DNA of 64,000 bases. Source: WHSP01 sp040905505 (GTDB lineage: Bacteria; Gemmatimonadota; Gemmatimonadetes; Longimicrobiales; Longimicrobiaceae). Made by a program: the position numbers and the translations under genes. How positions within the stretch are numbered: position 1 is the first letter of the stretch; every line of letters begins with the position of its first letter. The DNA is taken from positions 10,925-74,924 of the forward strand of contig JBBDRL010000103.1 of assembly GCA_040905505.1 (NCBI GenBank), written 5' to 3'. Under the pieces are notes generated by a model. It searched no databases. It was not told where the DNA came from and saw only the letters and a program-made list of their open reading frames with translations. Positions 1 through 10,181 of the stretch are shown here, in pieces.

Positions 1-1401
1 CGGCGATCACCGCCCCGAGCGCGGTGAGCGCGCAGGCGTACAGCACGGTGGCAGGCGACAGACTCAGGTCGAACCAGAAGGGGATCGATCCGATGTTCGC
101 TTCCAGGAACGGCACGGCCCACTGACGCAGGACGGTGTGCGCGGCGAGGAGCCCGAGGGCCGCTGCCACCGCGCCGAGCACGAGGGCCTCGGCGAGTAGT
201 TGCACGACGATCCGGCGGCGGCTCGCGCCGAGGGCGCTCCGCACGATGATCTCGCTCTCACGTGTGGCCGCTCGCGCGAACAGCAGCAGCGCCACGTTGC
301 TGCAGACAAGCACGAGGAGCATCAGGGCGAACACCTGGACCAGCGCGAAGACGGTGAGGGCCTCCCCGTCGAGGCCCATGGCGAACATGTGCGCGTACGG
401 CATCACCTCGGGCTGCAGATGCTCGTGCGTCTCAGGGAGCTCCAGCGCCACGCGCTCGCCGAGCGTCGTCAGCTCGGCCTGCGCATCCTCCAGCGAGGCA
501 CCCGGGGCGAGCCGCCCGAAGATGGTGACGGGTGGCCCGCCCCCCGGCGTGTCGTCCAGCACGCTCGGGCGCAACGGCAGCCACGCCTCATGCGCGACGG
601 GGAACGCGTAACCGTCCGGCATCACGCCAATGACAGTGGCGTACACGCCTTCGAGCTGCACGGTCTGACCGACGATCGCCGGGTCGCCCGCGAAGCGCGC
701 CTGCCACAGGCCGTGGCCGAGTACCACCACTGGCGGGGCTCCGGCCGCCTCGTCCGCCTGCACCAGGGGCCGGCCGAGCGTCGGCGGCGTCGACGCGATT
801 CCGAATCCCGAGGCGGTGATCGCCGCGGCCTGCACCGGGCGCGACTCGCCGTCGTGTGCGATGAGGTTGGGCGTGACGTCCTGCCACGCTCCGAAGTCCG
901 TCACCGACCGCATCGACTCACGCCAGACGCCGAAATCGTACAGCGAGCCCGGCATGGGGTCGTTCGCCTCCACATCCTGGTTCCGCAGGTGCACGATGCG
1001 GTCGCCCTCCGGCATCGGCAGCGTCGGACTGACGAACATCATCACCATCTGGAACACGACCGCGCCCACACAGATCGCAAACCCTATCGCGAGTCCACCG
1101 ATGATCGTGAGCCCCGGGTACTTGACCAGCATCCGGCCGCCCAGCTTGAGGTCGAGTCTCAGCCCTCCGAGCCACGCCATCCCCCGCGCCTCCCGGCCCG
1201 CTTCCTTGTACTTCTCCTCCCCGCCGAATGCGACCGTCGCCTGCCGGCGCGCCTCCGCCGCATCCAGACCGCGCTCACGCTGGAGCCGCTCGGCTTCCAT
1301 CTCCACGTGAAAGCGCATCTCCTCGCTCATCTCCGCCCACTCCTGGTCGGGGCTCCGCATCCCACGCCAGAACGACCGCAGCCGCGCGAACATCGTCTTC
1401 A
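1..1401 (-). CDS. ADOP-family ABC transporter permease (MacB/FtsX type), partial
   Basis: The reading frame starts at an ATG at 1401, behind an AGGAG motif, and stays open to the window edge, so the C-terminal half is missing (467 codons present). The N-terminal ~85 residues are the soluble helical region typical of acidobacterial duplicated orphan permeases (MRSPDQEW..MSEEMRFHVEM). A membrane segment (LTIIGGLAIGFAICVGAVVFQMV) follows, then a MacB-type periplasmic domain and an FtsX-type membrane segment ending in the family signature region (CSNVALLLFARAATRESEI..RSALGASR). It lies 3 nt after the PadR gene, the standard pairing for this family. The substrate is unknown. Full-length members have about 800 residues and two FtsX repeats. 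Confidence 0.9.
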
Positions 1402-1404
1402 TGC

Positions 1405-1746
1405 TCAGATCTCCTGTGGTGTGGTGCGCAGCGCCAGCGCGATCGCATCCGCAAGCCGGTTCCAGCTCGCGACTTCCTCCTTGAGGCCTGTCCGGCCCGC
1501 GGCGGTGAGGCGGTAGAACTTGGCCCGGCGGTTGTTCTCCGATACTCCCCACTCGCTCTCGATGAGACCCTGGTGCTCCAGCCGGTACAGCGCGGGGTAG
1601 AGCGCGCCCTGCTGAATCTGGAGCGCACCGCCCGAGATCTGCTCGATGCGCAGCAGCACGCCGTACCCGTGCAGCTTCCCGAGTGAGACGGCCTTGAGGA
1701 TCAGCAGGTCCAGCGTGCCGGGCAGCAGCGCGGCGGAATCGGTCAT
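1405..1746 (-). CDS. PadR-like transcriptional regulator
   Basis: A 113-residue winged-helix protein whose whole length matches the short PadR type found upstream of ADOP permeases. It opens with LLPGTLDLLILKAVSLG and carries the wing/recognition region HGYGVLLRIEQISGGALQIQQGALYPALYRLEHQGLI. The ATG at 1746 has a GGAGAGAG ribosome site. The permease ATG follows 3 nt after its stop codon, so the two form an operon. By family analogy it probably represses its own operon. The inducer is unknown. Confidence 0.93.
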   Translation of the reverse strand: MTDSAALLPGTLDLLILKAVSLGKLHGYGVLLRIEQISGGALQIQQGALYPALYRLEHQGLIESEWGVSENNRRAKFYRLTAAGRTGLKEEVASWNRLADAIALALRTTPQEI

Positions 1747-2090
1747 GGCTCTCTCTCCTATGTGGGTTAGGAGGAGAATAGCCGCCTTCCCCTAAGCTGT
1801 CAAGGAGAGAGGTGAGCCTAGGGAGACGACCCGACGGGCGGAGGTGGAGGAGCATGAGGGCACCCGGCAGCGCCACTCGGCGGTTCCGAACAGCCATTCG
1901 ACGAATGATGAGCCGCCCGGATTCCAGCTTCTTGGATTCTCCGCTACGCGGACGCCCCCGGCGAGCGTTTCCGGAAGATGGCCGGCTTGATGGTGTGAAG
2001 TGGGGCTCCGAGCCGACGTTTTGGGATCCCGCTGACCACGAATGGCAGAGCCCACGGGAAGACAAGGAAATAGAGAAAGCGGTCCTGGCC
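1747..2090. other. Intergenic region between mgtE and padR
   Basis: This 344-base stretch should hold the 3' end of the mgtE transcript and the promoter of the padR-permease operon. I see no clear hairpin terminator, no convincing -35/-10 pair and no coding frame with family resemblance. Confidence 0.4.
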
Positions 2091-3461
2091 TCAGGCGCCA
2101 AGCCCCAGCACCCAAATCACGACATGGAAGTAGATCAGGAGGCCGACCACATCCATGACGGTGGTGATCCCCGGCGAGCTGGTCAGCGCCGGATCGATCC
2201 CGAGCCGATGGAACAGAAAGGGGAGGCTTGCGCCCACGAGGTTTGCCACCAGCGAGATCAGCACCATCGTGATGCCGAGGGCCACCGCGACCGACGGCTC
2301 GGATTGGAAGAGCAGCACGTACGCCGTCATGAACACCCCGAACGCGAGCCCCAGCATCAGCCCGGTGCCCACCTCCTTCGCGAAGACCCTGAAGTAGTCG
2401 CGGGGCTCGAGATTCCTCGTGCCCAGGGAGCGCACCACCATCGTGGCCACCTGCGCGCCGACGTTCCCGCCGGTGCCGATGAGCAGGGGGATGAAGGCGG
2501 CGAGGATGACCACCTCAGCGAGGACGTCCTCGAAGTGGGAGATGACGTTGAAGGTGAGCGTCATGGAAACTACGAGGAGCACGAGCCACGGCGCGCGCTT
2601 CCGGAAAAGCGTCCACGGCCGCGCCCGCGCGTAGTCGAGGTCGACGGGGGCGCCGCCCAGCCGATGGATGTCCTCGGTGGCCTCGACCTCGACCACGTCC
2701 AGGACGTCGTCGATGGTCACAATCCCCACAAGGCGATCGGCCTGGTCCACGACGGGCAGCACCGACAGATCGTAGTCGGCCATGATCTGGGCGACCTTCT
2801 CCTGATCGGTGCCAGTCCGGACGTGGAGCACATCGCGACCCATCAGGTCCTCGACGCAGGTGTCCGGGCTGGCGATGATCAGCTCGCGCAGCGACAGCAC
2901 GCCCAGCAACCGCTGCCCCGGGTCGACCACGTACAGGTAGTAGATGGTCTCGGCGTCGGGGCTCGCCTCGCGCAGATAGGTGAGTGCCTCCGCGACGGTC
3001 ATGGAGCCTTGGAGGGAGACGAACTCGGGGGTCATCAACCCGCCGGCCACATCCTCCTCGTAACTGGCGAGCTTCTCGACGAGCTCCCGGGTGGAGGGAG
3101 CCAGCAGGGCCCGGATCCTTCCGGCGTGCTCCGGCGCGGTCGCGTCCAGGAACTGGAGCACATCGGCGAGGTCGTCGGGGTCGAAGGCCTCCAGGACCTC
3201 CCGCGCCCTCTTGGTGGGCTGCGCCTCCAGGAGCTCCGCCTGTTCCTCCGGGGGCAGGTTCGAGATCAGCTCCGCGGCGGGCTCCGGCGCGAGAGACGTC
3301 ACGATCAGCGCCCGGGCCTCCGGTGGCCAGTCGTGCCAGTGCTCCAGGATCTCGGGGGCTCGAAGGTCGCCCGCGGCGCGCGAGATCACAGCCGCATCCC
3401 CGCTCTCCACCGCGGTCCTGAACAGCCCGTCCCCCTCCCGCCTCTCACGATCCGTTTCCAT
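2091..3461 (-). CDS. mgtE: Magnesium channel/transporter MgtE
   Basis: A 456-residue inner-membrane Mg2+ channel. It has a soluble MgtE N domain (superhelical LPPEEQAELLEAQP..), a CBS pair at about residues 135-260 (region around MTPEFVSLQGSMTVAEAL to VVDQADRLVGIVTIDDVLDVV), a plug helix and five membrane helices. The family signature IGTGGNVGAQ is present near residue 335 and DPALTSSPGITTVMD near the C-terminus. I chose the ATG at 3461 because GGAGGGCGG lies directly upstream; the longer frame to 3491 lacks a site and overlaps the end of the uppP remnant. It begins 14 nt after the uppP stop, so the two would share a transcript. No M-box leader is visible. Confidence 0.93.
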   Translation of the reverse strand: METDRERREGDGLFRTAVESGDAAVISRAAGDLRAPEILEHWHDWPPEARALIVTSLAPEPAAELISNLPPEEQAELLEAQPTKRAREVLEAFDPDDLADVLQFLDATAPEHAGRIRALLAPSTRELVEKLASYEEDVAGGLMTPEFVSLQGSMTVAEALTYLREASPDAETIYYLYVVDPGQRLLGVLSLRELIIASPDTCVEDLMGRDVLHVRTGTDQEKVAQIMADYDLSVLPVVDQADRLVGIVTIDDVLDVVEVEATEDIHRLGGAPVDLDYARARPWTLFRKRAPWLVLLVVSMTLTFNVISHFEDVLAEVVILAAFIPLLIGTGGNVGAQVATMVVRSLGTRNLEPRDYFRVFAKEVGTGLMLGLAFGVFMTAYVLLFQSEPSVAVALGITMVLISLVANLVGASLPFLFHRLGIDPALTSSPGITTVMDVVGLLIYFHVVIWVLGLGA

Positions 3462-3474
3462 CCGCCCTCCGGTC

Positions 3475-3914
3475 CTATCCGATCCGAGCATATGCCAGCA
3501 GCATGAAAGCGCCGAGTATGATCCGATACCAGGCGAAAACCCGGAAGGTATGGCCCGTGATGAACCGCAGGAATCCTTTCACCACGATCAGCGCCGCGAC
3601 GAAGTAGGTGAGGAAGTCCGTCGGCTTCCTGGCCCACGACTTCATCATGGAACGGCTGTTCGGAGGAGGCGTCGCGCGGACGGGTCACTTCGCCAGCGCC
3701 CCAGCGCCTCGCCGAACGTGGACCGGTATAGCCAGACGATTGCCAGGATGGCTCCGAGCTGGATCAAGACGGCGAACACCTCCGCCTGACGGCTGACGAA
3801 GCCCAGCCAGCCGCTCACGAGGATCAGGTGGCCGGTGGAGGAGACGGGAATGAACTCCGTGGCCCCCTCGACGATCCCCAGGATCACGGCCTTCAGCAAT
3901 TCGATCAGCATCAT
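3475..3914 (-). pseudogene. uppP: Undecaprenyl-diphosphatase, internally deleted
   Basis: The first ~85 residues (from 3914: MMLIELLKAVILGIVEGATE, then the PVSSTGHL active-site motif) are a normal UppP/BacA N-terminus and stop out of frame at RRLLRTAVP. In another frame right after the break, the DNA encodes KPTDFLTYFVAAL..KGFLRFITGHTFRVFAWYRIILG, a normal UppP C-terminus ending at 3475. About 130 middle residues, including the second conserved (SGRSG-type) motif, are absent and the halves are out of frame. Complete UppP has about 265-280 residues. Either a real deletion or an assembly collapse explains this. A functional copy should exist elsewhere because the enzyme recycles the lipid carrier for cell-wall synthesis. 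Confidence 0.85.
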
Positions 3915-3940
3915 GCAGCGTTCGGATTCGGTTCAGGCGT

Positions 3941-4114
3941 TCAGATCGGTGGCCGGCAGAGCACGATCCGGTCCGGGGCTTCCCCGGCAAGCTCCCCACC
4001 CGATTCCCGGAATTCCGCGGCCTTCTGCGCCATTCCGGCCTCCGCCTCCGCTTTCGCCGGGATCTCCTCCGAGATCTTCATCGAACAGAACTTCGGCCCG
4101 CACATGGAGCAGAA
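3941..4114 (-). pseudogene. Displaced 3' end of thiC
   Basis: On the minus strand this encodes the ThiC iron-sulphur motif and tail (FCSMCGPKFCSMKISEEIP...) and stops at 3941. It has no start and no ThiC sequence before FCS; the similarity to the intact gene begins abruptly inside a 20-bp repeat shared with thiC at 6357-6376. Its base composition is as GC-rich as the neighbours, so it is probably the original thiC 3' end, pushed away by insertion of the element at 4115-6376. Confidence 0.85.
4095..4114. repeat. Left 20-bp direct repeat of the thiC element (att-like)
   Basis: GGCCCGCACATGGAGCAGAA is identical here and at 6357-6376. Outward similarity (thiC 3' end) continues with mismatches on one side; inward sequence (AGCAGTGG here, GTGTGCGA in thiC) is unrelated. 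This is the pattern of a recombination core. Confidence 0.75.
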
Positions 4115-4135
4115 AGCAGTGGTACTTGCTGAAGA

Positions 4136-4165
4136 CTCGACAACCCCGGTTGGCTAGTTGTCAAG
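4136..4165. repeat. Inverted repeat at the 3' end of the AlbA_2 gene
   Basis: CTCGACAAC (4136-4144) faces GTTGTCAAG (4157-4165) with a 12-nt spacer and one mismatch. The 4148-4165 sequence GGTTGGCTAGTTGTCAAG recurs, nearly unchanged, in the promoter region at 5948-5966, so the gene is framed by direct copies of the same motif. Confidence 0.55.
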
Positions 4166-5923
4166 CTACTGAGAAAGTCGATACTTCACTCCCGGATTAT
4201 GAAGGCTCGCCGTCGTCGGCTCAACTCGGCCGAAATCCCGCAATCTCTTGAGCCAAAAGCGGGTTGTGCTGCCCGGCAGATTTAGCGCTTTCGAAATTTC
4301 CGAGCTTGACAACTCCGTTTTGTTCTCCAGCAACCGCAGGATGTCAGCACCTGATTTGTCCAGCGACCCTTCCTCGATAGGAGTCGGCCCCGGTGACTCG
4401 ATGGGAAGCTCTGACTGATGCGGAACCTCAGTGATGCCAGTGGGCCGGTAGGTTGTCCACCGTCCTGAGTTCACGGCGTGGATCAATCCTCGTTGAACCA
4501 GCTCCCGCAACTCGCGTGTCGCCACCCGGCTGTCGATGTTGTTGAACTTGCGATAGCTTTCGTTTGACAGCGATTGGCCATTCCGCAAGAGTGCGAGACC
4601 CACACGCTGGTTGTCCGACAACTCGTCAGCTCCAACTTCTGCGAGCCATTCGAGCGTGTCACGATCGAAGAGGGTGTGGTTCGGGAAAGTAACGCTGAAT
4701 GTGGCGACTGCATCATGGAAGTTTGGAGGGCTCATCCCGGCTTCCCGGAGCGCCGCGAGCATCGCGCCGATACCCGATCCCCGGTTCTCGCACACGAGAT
4801 GACCCGTCCCCGGAACCGGCGTGTCTTCCAGGATGCGCATCATCGTGGCGTTTCTGGATGAGGAAACGCCAGCCTCACCCAGTCTGTCGACACTTACAGG
4901 CCCGTGGAGACCTCCGGGATTGATGAGGGTGAGGCGATCTGGGAATAGCTGAACCTGCACGGGCGTTCCGCGAGCGAGAGCGCTGAGGTCTCGGTGGACC
5001 AGTGCGTTGACCAACGCCTCTCGCAACGCCGTAATCGGGTACTCCCATTCCGTTCCTCGCCCGATTCCATGAATGATGGCTCTGCGCTTCATATTGCGCT
5101 GCAGAACGCGCAGCGCCGGCTCGATCATCAAGGGGATCGGCCCATCAATGCGAGCTTCATCCACGAAGCGCTCGCCCCTGGGACCGGCTTCGCCGACACG
5201 GGTAGTGGGGTACGCGACGAATGTGAGGCCGAGCTCAGGGAAGAATTTCTGTGGTTCGGCGCCGAGTGCGAGTAGACCGCCGAGGCTAATGCCCTCTCCG
5301 TCCTGATGGATCTGGATCACTCCACTCATGCACAAGAGTTCGTGATCAGAGCGGTTCTCCAGGACAGGGCGCTCGGAACGAAGCCTCTCGAGAAAAGCAC
5401 GCGTGAGATCAGGATGAAGATCGGCAGGTGTGCTGCCCGGCACTGGCTCTCGATCTTCCTGAGGTTGGCCTCTGGAAGCGCGCATGACCTGAACCTCATA
5501 CTGGTTCAAGCGGCGATCCCCGTCAGCTACGCGAATGAACGCTCCGTTAGTCAACCCCGCGCCGGAGTAGTAGCAGGGCTTGTCCTCCAGCGTCGTCTCA
5601 GGGATCTCCGCTGACAGCACTGGAAGTCCTTCCACGTCGTGCAACTCGATCAGCGCCCGCACTGGTGGAACCATGGTATCACAGATGGAGGCCAAGTCCT
5701 GGCTCGCCTTTCCAGGATCATGGACTCCAACAACGGAAAAATCTCTTGCTTCGTCTACACCGAGGATAAGCGTTCCTCCTCCGGCGGTGTTGGCGAAGGC
5801 CGATACTGTTTCCCAGAGCCGTCGAGGAAGTCCAACTGCTGCGGCTTTGGCTTCGACGTGCTGATGGTCGGTGGCGAATCGTCTGAGATCCTCGACGGTC
5901 GCCAGGAGTTCCTCTTTCGTCAT
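4166..5923 (-). CDS. AlbA_2 (Schlafen-like) ATP-binding protein with C-terminal HTH
   Basis: 585 residues. The N-terminal ~135 residues are an AlbA_2 domain (HVEAKAAAVGLPRRLWETVSAFANTAGGGTLILGV, split here only for description). The middle carries the HATPase_c_4-type segment (ALREALVNALVHRDLS) with a glycine-rich ATP lid (ENRGSGIGAMLAALREAG). The C-terminus has winged-helix segments (VATRELRELVQRGLI and SSSEISKALNLPGSTTRFWLKRL). Such proteins act as DNA-binding regulators or in phage defence; the role here is unknown. I chose the ATG at 5923; a TTG at 5932 sits inside an inverted repeat. No Shine-Dalgarno is visible, so it may be leaderless or controlled by that repeat. It is the only full gene of the element inserted in thiC. 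Confidence 0.85.
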   Translation of the reverse strand: MTKEELLATVEDLRRFATDHQHVEAKAAAVGLPRRLWETVSAFANTAGGGTLILGVDEARDFSVVGVHDPGKASQDLASICDTMVPPVRALIELHDVEGLPVLSAEIPETTLEDKPCYYSGAGLTNGAFIRVADGDRRLNQYEVQVMRASRGQPQEDREPVPGSTPADLHPDLTRAFLERLRSERPVLENRSDHELLCMSGVIQIHQDGEGISLGGLLALGAEPQKFFPELGLTFVAYPTTRVGEAGPRGERFVDEARIDGPIPLMIEPALRVLQRNMKRRAIIHGIGRGTEWEYPITALREALVNALVHRDLSALARGTPVQVQLFPDRLTLINPGGLHGPVSVDRLGEAGVSSSRNATMMRILEDTPVPGTGHLVCENRGSGIGAMLAALREAGMSPPNFHDAVATFSVTFPNHTLFDRDTLEWLAEVGADELSDNQRVGLALLRNGQSLSNESYRKFNNIDSRVATRELRELVQRGLIHAVNSGRWTTYRPTGITEVPHQSELPIESPGPTPIEEGSLDKSGADILRLLENKTELSSSEISKALNLPGSTTRFWLKRLRDFGRVEPTTASLHNPGVKYRLSQ

Positions 5924-5967
5924 ACTTGACAATACTTGCTAACGGGCGGCTTGGCAAGTTGTCAAGT
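5924..5967. promoter_or_regulatory. Inverted repeat over the AlbA_2 gene start (candidate operator)
   Basis: ACTTGACAA (5924-5932) and TTGTCAAGT (5959-5967) form a perfect 9-bp inverted repeat, with a second inner pair CTTGC/GCAAG. It touches the start codon, a position suited to autorepression by the gene's own HTH domains. The right arm repeats the motif found past the gene's 3' end. Confidence 0.55.
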
Positions 5968-6127
5968 TGGCGGGTGAGAAGGTGACGATCAGGAGTCCAA
6001 GCTGCCGGAAACGCGATCCTTCCGAGTTCGCGGCTCGCATGGATCGCCTACGAACTTGTTCGCCCACCAGCGCCACGGCGGCAGCGGAAATCGTCGTTTG
6101 GGAAAGACGGCAGTTGAGGACATGAAG

Positions 6128-6156
6128 CGGGGCTCCAAATCGAGCTTGGAGCCCCG
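6128..6156 (-). terminator. Strong hairpin downstream of thiC
   Basis: CGGGGCTCCAA / TTGGAGCCCCG is a perfect 11-bp stem with a 7-nt loop, 74 nt beyond the thiC stop. The T-richer flank (TCTATTCTATC) is on the plus strand, so it may work in both directions. It lies between thiC and the AlbA_2 gene and would insulate them. Confidence 0.6.
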
Positions 6157-6229
6157 TCTATTCTATCGCTTGCCCGGAAAACTGGTGTCTGTTGCCATTT
6201 TCAAGTGGCACCAGAGTTGGACCAGTAGA

Positions 6230-7939
<1,710 letters not shown>

Positions 7940-8065
7940 CGCATCCTCCTTCGTGGACGTGTAGCGGCGGGTAGCGGGATGGGGCGCACGAAAAACGCGC
8001 CACCGATCCTGGAGGCGCGTTGGAATGGCGGTGGGGTCTGCGGGCCGCCTTCTTCAATCGCGCCG

Positions 8066-8140
8066 CGCTCCCTACGCCGGAATGACCCGGATCAGGTTCC
8101 TAGGGACTGTCTCAACCCCGATGACGGGGTACCCCTGGCG
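8066..8140 (-). promoter_or_regulatory. TPP (THI-box) riboswitch
   Basis: Read on the minus strand it shows the diagnostic blocks: GGTTGAGA, then CCCT-GAACCTGATCCGGGT, then CCGGCGTAGGGAG, with pairing arms in the right places. It lies about 125 nt before the thiC start. It should turn thiC off when thiamine pyrophosphate is abundant. The expression platform is not clear; no U-rich terminator is seen, so start-site occlusion is likely. Confidence 0.93.
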
Positions 8141-8193
8141 GCTGTTGAGTTAAGCTATCGACGTGATGCGGGAATGGCCAGGAAGACGGAAGG

Positions 8194-8271
8194 AGTCAGG
8201 ATTCAGGATTCGGGATTCAGGATTCGGGATTCGGGATTCAGGGGTCAGGGGTCAGGGGTCAGGGGTCAGGG
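8194..8271. repeat. Tandem heptamer repeat, GGATTCR then GGGGTCA
   Basis: Six 7-bp units of GGATTCA/GGATTCG are followed by four GGGGTCA units and a partial one, just after the rsgA stop. It has no coding sense and lies between rsgA (3' end) and the thiC leader. It is a simple-sequence tract, prone to change in copy number. Confidence 0.85.
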
Positions 8272-8280
8272 TGGGCGTGC

Positions 8281-9189
8281 TCAAGCGTCTTCGTCTCCGC
8301 GGAGGAGCCGGAGGTAGCTGTCGTAGCGGGTGGCAGAGACGGCGCCATCTTCGACGGCTTGCCTGATGGCGCACTCCGGCTCGTGGCTATGGGTGCACGA
8401 GTTCCGGTAACGGCACTGGCCGAGGAAGGGCTCGAATTCGGGGAAGTAGAGGTCCAGCTCACGCGCGTCGATTCCCCAGAGGCCGAGCTCGCGGAGGCCT
8501 GGAGTGTCCGCGACATAGCCACCGCACTCGAGGTGGATGAGCTCGGCGGTGACGGTCGTGTGGCGCCCCTTCTGAACGTGCTCGCTCACCTTGCCGACGC
8601 GCAGACCCAGCCCCGGCTGAACCTCGTTGAGCAGGCTGGACTTGCCTACGCCGGAAGGACCGGTGAGGGCTGAGATTCCCTCGCAGAGAATCTTCCGCAG
8701 CTGCGCGACACCCTCCCCCGTGCTCGTCGAGGTTCGGATCACGGGATAGCCGATGCGCTCGTATTCGTCGAAGATGGCGAGCGCGGCCGGCTCGGTGGTC
8801 AGATCGACCTTGTTGGCGACGATGAGTGCGTCGACCCCGCTACTCTCGCAGAGGACCAAGAACCGGTCCAACATCCGCAGGTGCGGTGCGGGGCTCGCGA
8901 CGGCGAACACGATCACCACGCGATCGATGTTCGCGACGATCGCCTTGGCGCGCGGCGCCTTGCCCGGCGCTCGCCTGACCAGAGCGCTCTCCCGCTCCGC
9001 GACGCTCTCGATCGTCCAGGCGTCGCTGGCGGGGTCCAGGCGGATCGCGACCCTGTCGCCGACGATCACCCGGTCGCCCACCCGCTCCTCACGCTTCACA
9101 CGCCCCCGCAACACCGCCTCCCGAACTCCCTCATCGGTCTCGACCTCGTAGATCCCTCCCCGCGACCGGAGTACGATCCCGTTCAGCAT
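8281..9189 (-). CDS. rsgA: Ribosome small subunit-dependent GTPase RsgA
   Basis: 302 residues. This circularly permuted GTPase checks late 30S maturation. An N-terminal OB domain comes first, then the G motifs in permuted order: NKVDL (G4), GPSGVGKSSLLN (G1), KGRHTT (G2) and DTPGLREL (G3). The C-terminal zinc knuckle C-x5-C-x-H-x5-C (CRYRNSCTHSHEPEC) follows. I chose the ATG at 9189 (MLNGIVLR). The longer frame to a GTG at 9219 begins inside the terminator hairpin of the preceding sigma gene, so it is not a credible start. It is monocistronic between that terminator and the heptamer repeat. Confidence 0.93.
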   Translation of the reverse strand: MLNGIVLRSRGGIYEVETDEGVREAVLRGRVKREERVGDRVIVGDRVAIRLDPASDAWTIESVAERESALVRRAPGKAPRAKAIVANIDRVVIVFAVASPAPHLRMLDRFLVLCESSGVDALIVANKVDLTTEPAALAIFDEYERIGYPVIRTSTSTGEGVAQLRKILCEGISALTGPSGVGKSSLLNEVQPGLGLRVGKVSEHVQKGRHTTVTAELIHLECGGYVADTPGLRELGLWGIDARELDLYFPEFEPFLGQCRYRNSCTHSHEPECAIRQAVEDGAVSATRYDSYLRLLRGDEDA

Positions 9190-9209
9190 TCGCGCACGTA
9201 GCGGACGAC

Positions 9210-9243
9210 AAAAGGGCACCCCCCGCCGGCGGGAGGTGCCCTT
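9210..9243 (-). terminator. Intrinsic terminator of the sigma factor gene
   Basis: On the minus strand AAGGGCACC-T-CCCGCC pairs with GGCGGG-G-GGTGCCCTT and is followed by TTTTG. It sits 30 nt after the sigma gene stop and just before the rsgA start. Confidence 0.85.
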
Positions 9244-9272
9244 CGCGTAACCTCGCGTGGCCGCACCGCCCG

Positions 9273-10181
9273 CTAAGCGGCGAAGGAGGCGAGCGCGGTG
9301 CCTTCATCGCCCTCGCGGAGGCGCTTGAGCGCGCGATCACGGAGCTGGCGGATACGCTCGCGCGTAACGCCCAGAATGTCGCCGATTTCCTCGAGCGTGT
9401 GTTCGCGGCCCCCTTCGAGCCCGAAGTAGAGGCGCAGAACCTTGGCGTCGCGCGGCTGCAGCGTCTCGAGCGCGCGCCCGATCCGCTCCGTCAGCAGCCG
9501 GTCCTCGACCTCTTCCTCGGTCACGATCGCCTCGTCGCTGATGAAGCGGTCCATGAGCTGCGAGTCGTCCGTATCGCCGATCGGCGCGTCGAGGCGGATC
9601 TCGGCCGAGTTCAGGGTCTGCAGGCTCACGACGATCTCCGGTGACAGGCCGGTCGCGGCCGAGAGGTCCTGCGGGCTCGGGTCGCGCCCCATCTCCTGCT
9701 TGAGGCGCTCCCGCTCACGGAAAATCTTCGACAGGTCGGAGGCGCGGTTGAGCGGGACGCTAACCGCACGACCCTGATTCGCCAGTGCCGACAGGATCGC
9801 CTGTCGGATCCACCACACGGCGTAGGAGATGAACTTCACCCCCTGCTCCGGGTCGAACTTACGCGCGGCCGTCACCAGCCCGACGTTTCCCTCCTGAATC
9901 AGGTCGGAGAGGCTCACGCCGCGGTTCTGGTACTTCTTAGCGACCGAGATCACGAAACGCAGGTTGGCGCGCACGAGCTCCTGAACTGCCTGCTCGTCGC
10001 CCTGCTGCGCGCGACGGCCGAGCTCGACCTCCTCGGTGCCCGCCAGCAGACGGTGCGTGCTGACTTCCTTGAGGTACTGATCGAGGCTGGACTGATCCTC
10101 GGCCGTGGCGGCGTTGAACCCCTCCCGCAGGGAAGGGCTCGTTCGCTTGCGCCGTCTCGTTTTTCGTGCTGCCGTAGCCAT
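9273..10181 (-). CDS. RNA polymerase sigma factor, RpoD/RpoS type (group 1/2)
   Basis: 302 residues from the ATG at 10181, chosen for its GGAAGATCC ribosome site. Region 1.2 (DQYLKEVSTHRLL), region 2 with the primary-sigma core (ANLRFVISVAKKYQNRGVSL, SDLIQEGNVGL, FDPEQGVKFISYAVWWIRQAI), region 3 (VPLNRASDLSKI) and region 4 (LGLE-type HTH HTLEEIGDILGVTRERIRQLRDRALKRLR) are all present. There is no long region 1.1, so this is either a compact housekeeping sigma or an alternative group 2 factor. It lies alone between lon and a strong terminator. Confidence 0.93.
   Translation of the reverse strand: MATAARKTRRRKRTSPSLREGFNAATAEDQSSLDQYLKEVSTHRLLAGTEEVELGRRAQQGDEQAVQELVRANLRFVISVAKKYQNRGVSLSDLIQEGNVGLVTAARKFDPEQGVKFISYAVWWIRQAILSALANQGRAVSVPLNRASDLSKIFRERERLKQEMGRDPSPQDLSAATGLSPEIVVSLQTLNSAEIRLDAPIGDTDDSQLMDRFISDEAIVTEEEVEDRLLTERIGRALETLQPRDAKVLRLYFGLEGGREHTLEEIGDILGVTRERIRQLRDRALKRLREGDEGTALASFAA

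Noticed and set aside
200..1516. 438-codon open frame on the plus strand
   Set aside because: Antisense shadow of the ADOP permease and PadR genes; rich in Arg/His/Pro with no domain.
8194..8271. Tandem repeat as a CRISPR array
   Set aside because: Units are 7 bp, contiguous, without spacers; no cas genes.
9190..9219. GTG start extending RsgA by 10 residues
   Set aside because: It lies in the terminator hairpin of the sigma gene and lacks a ribosome site.
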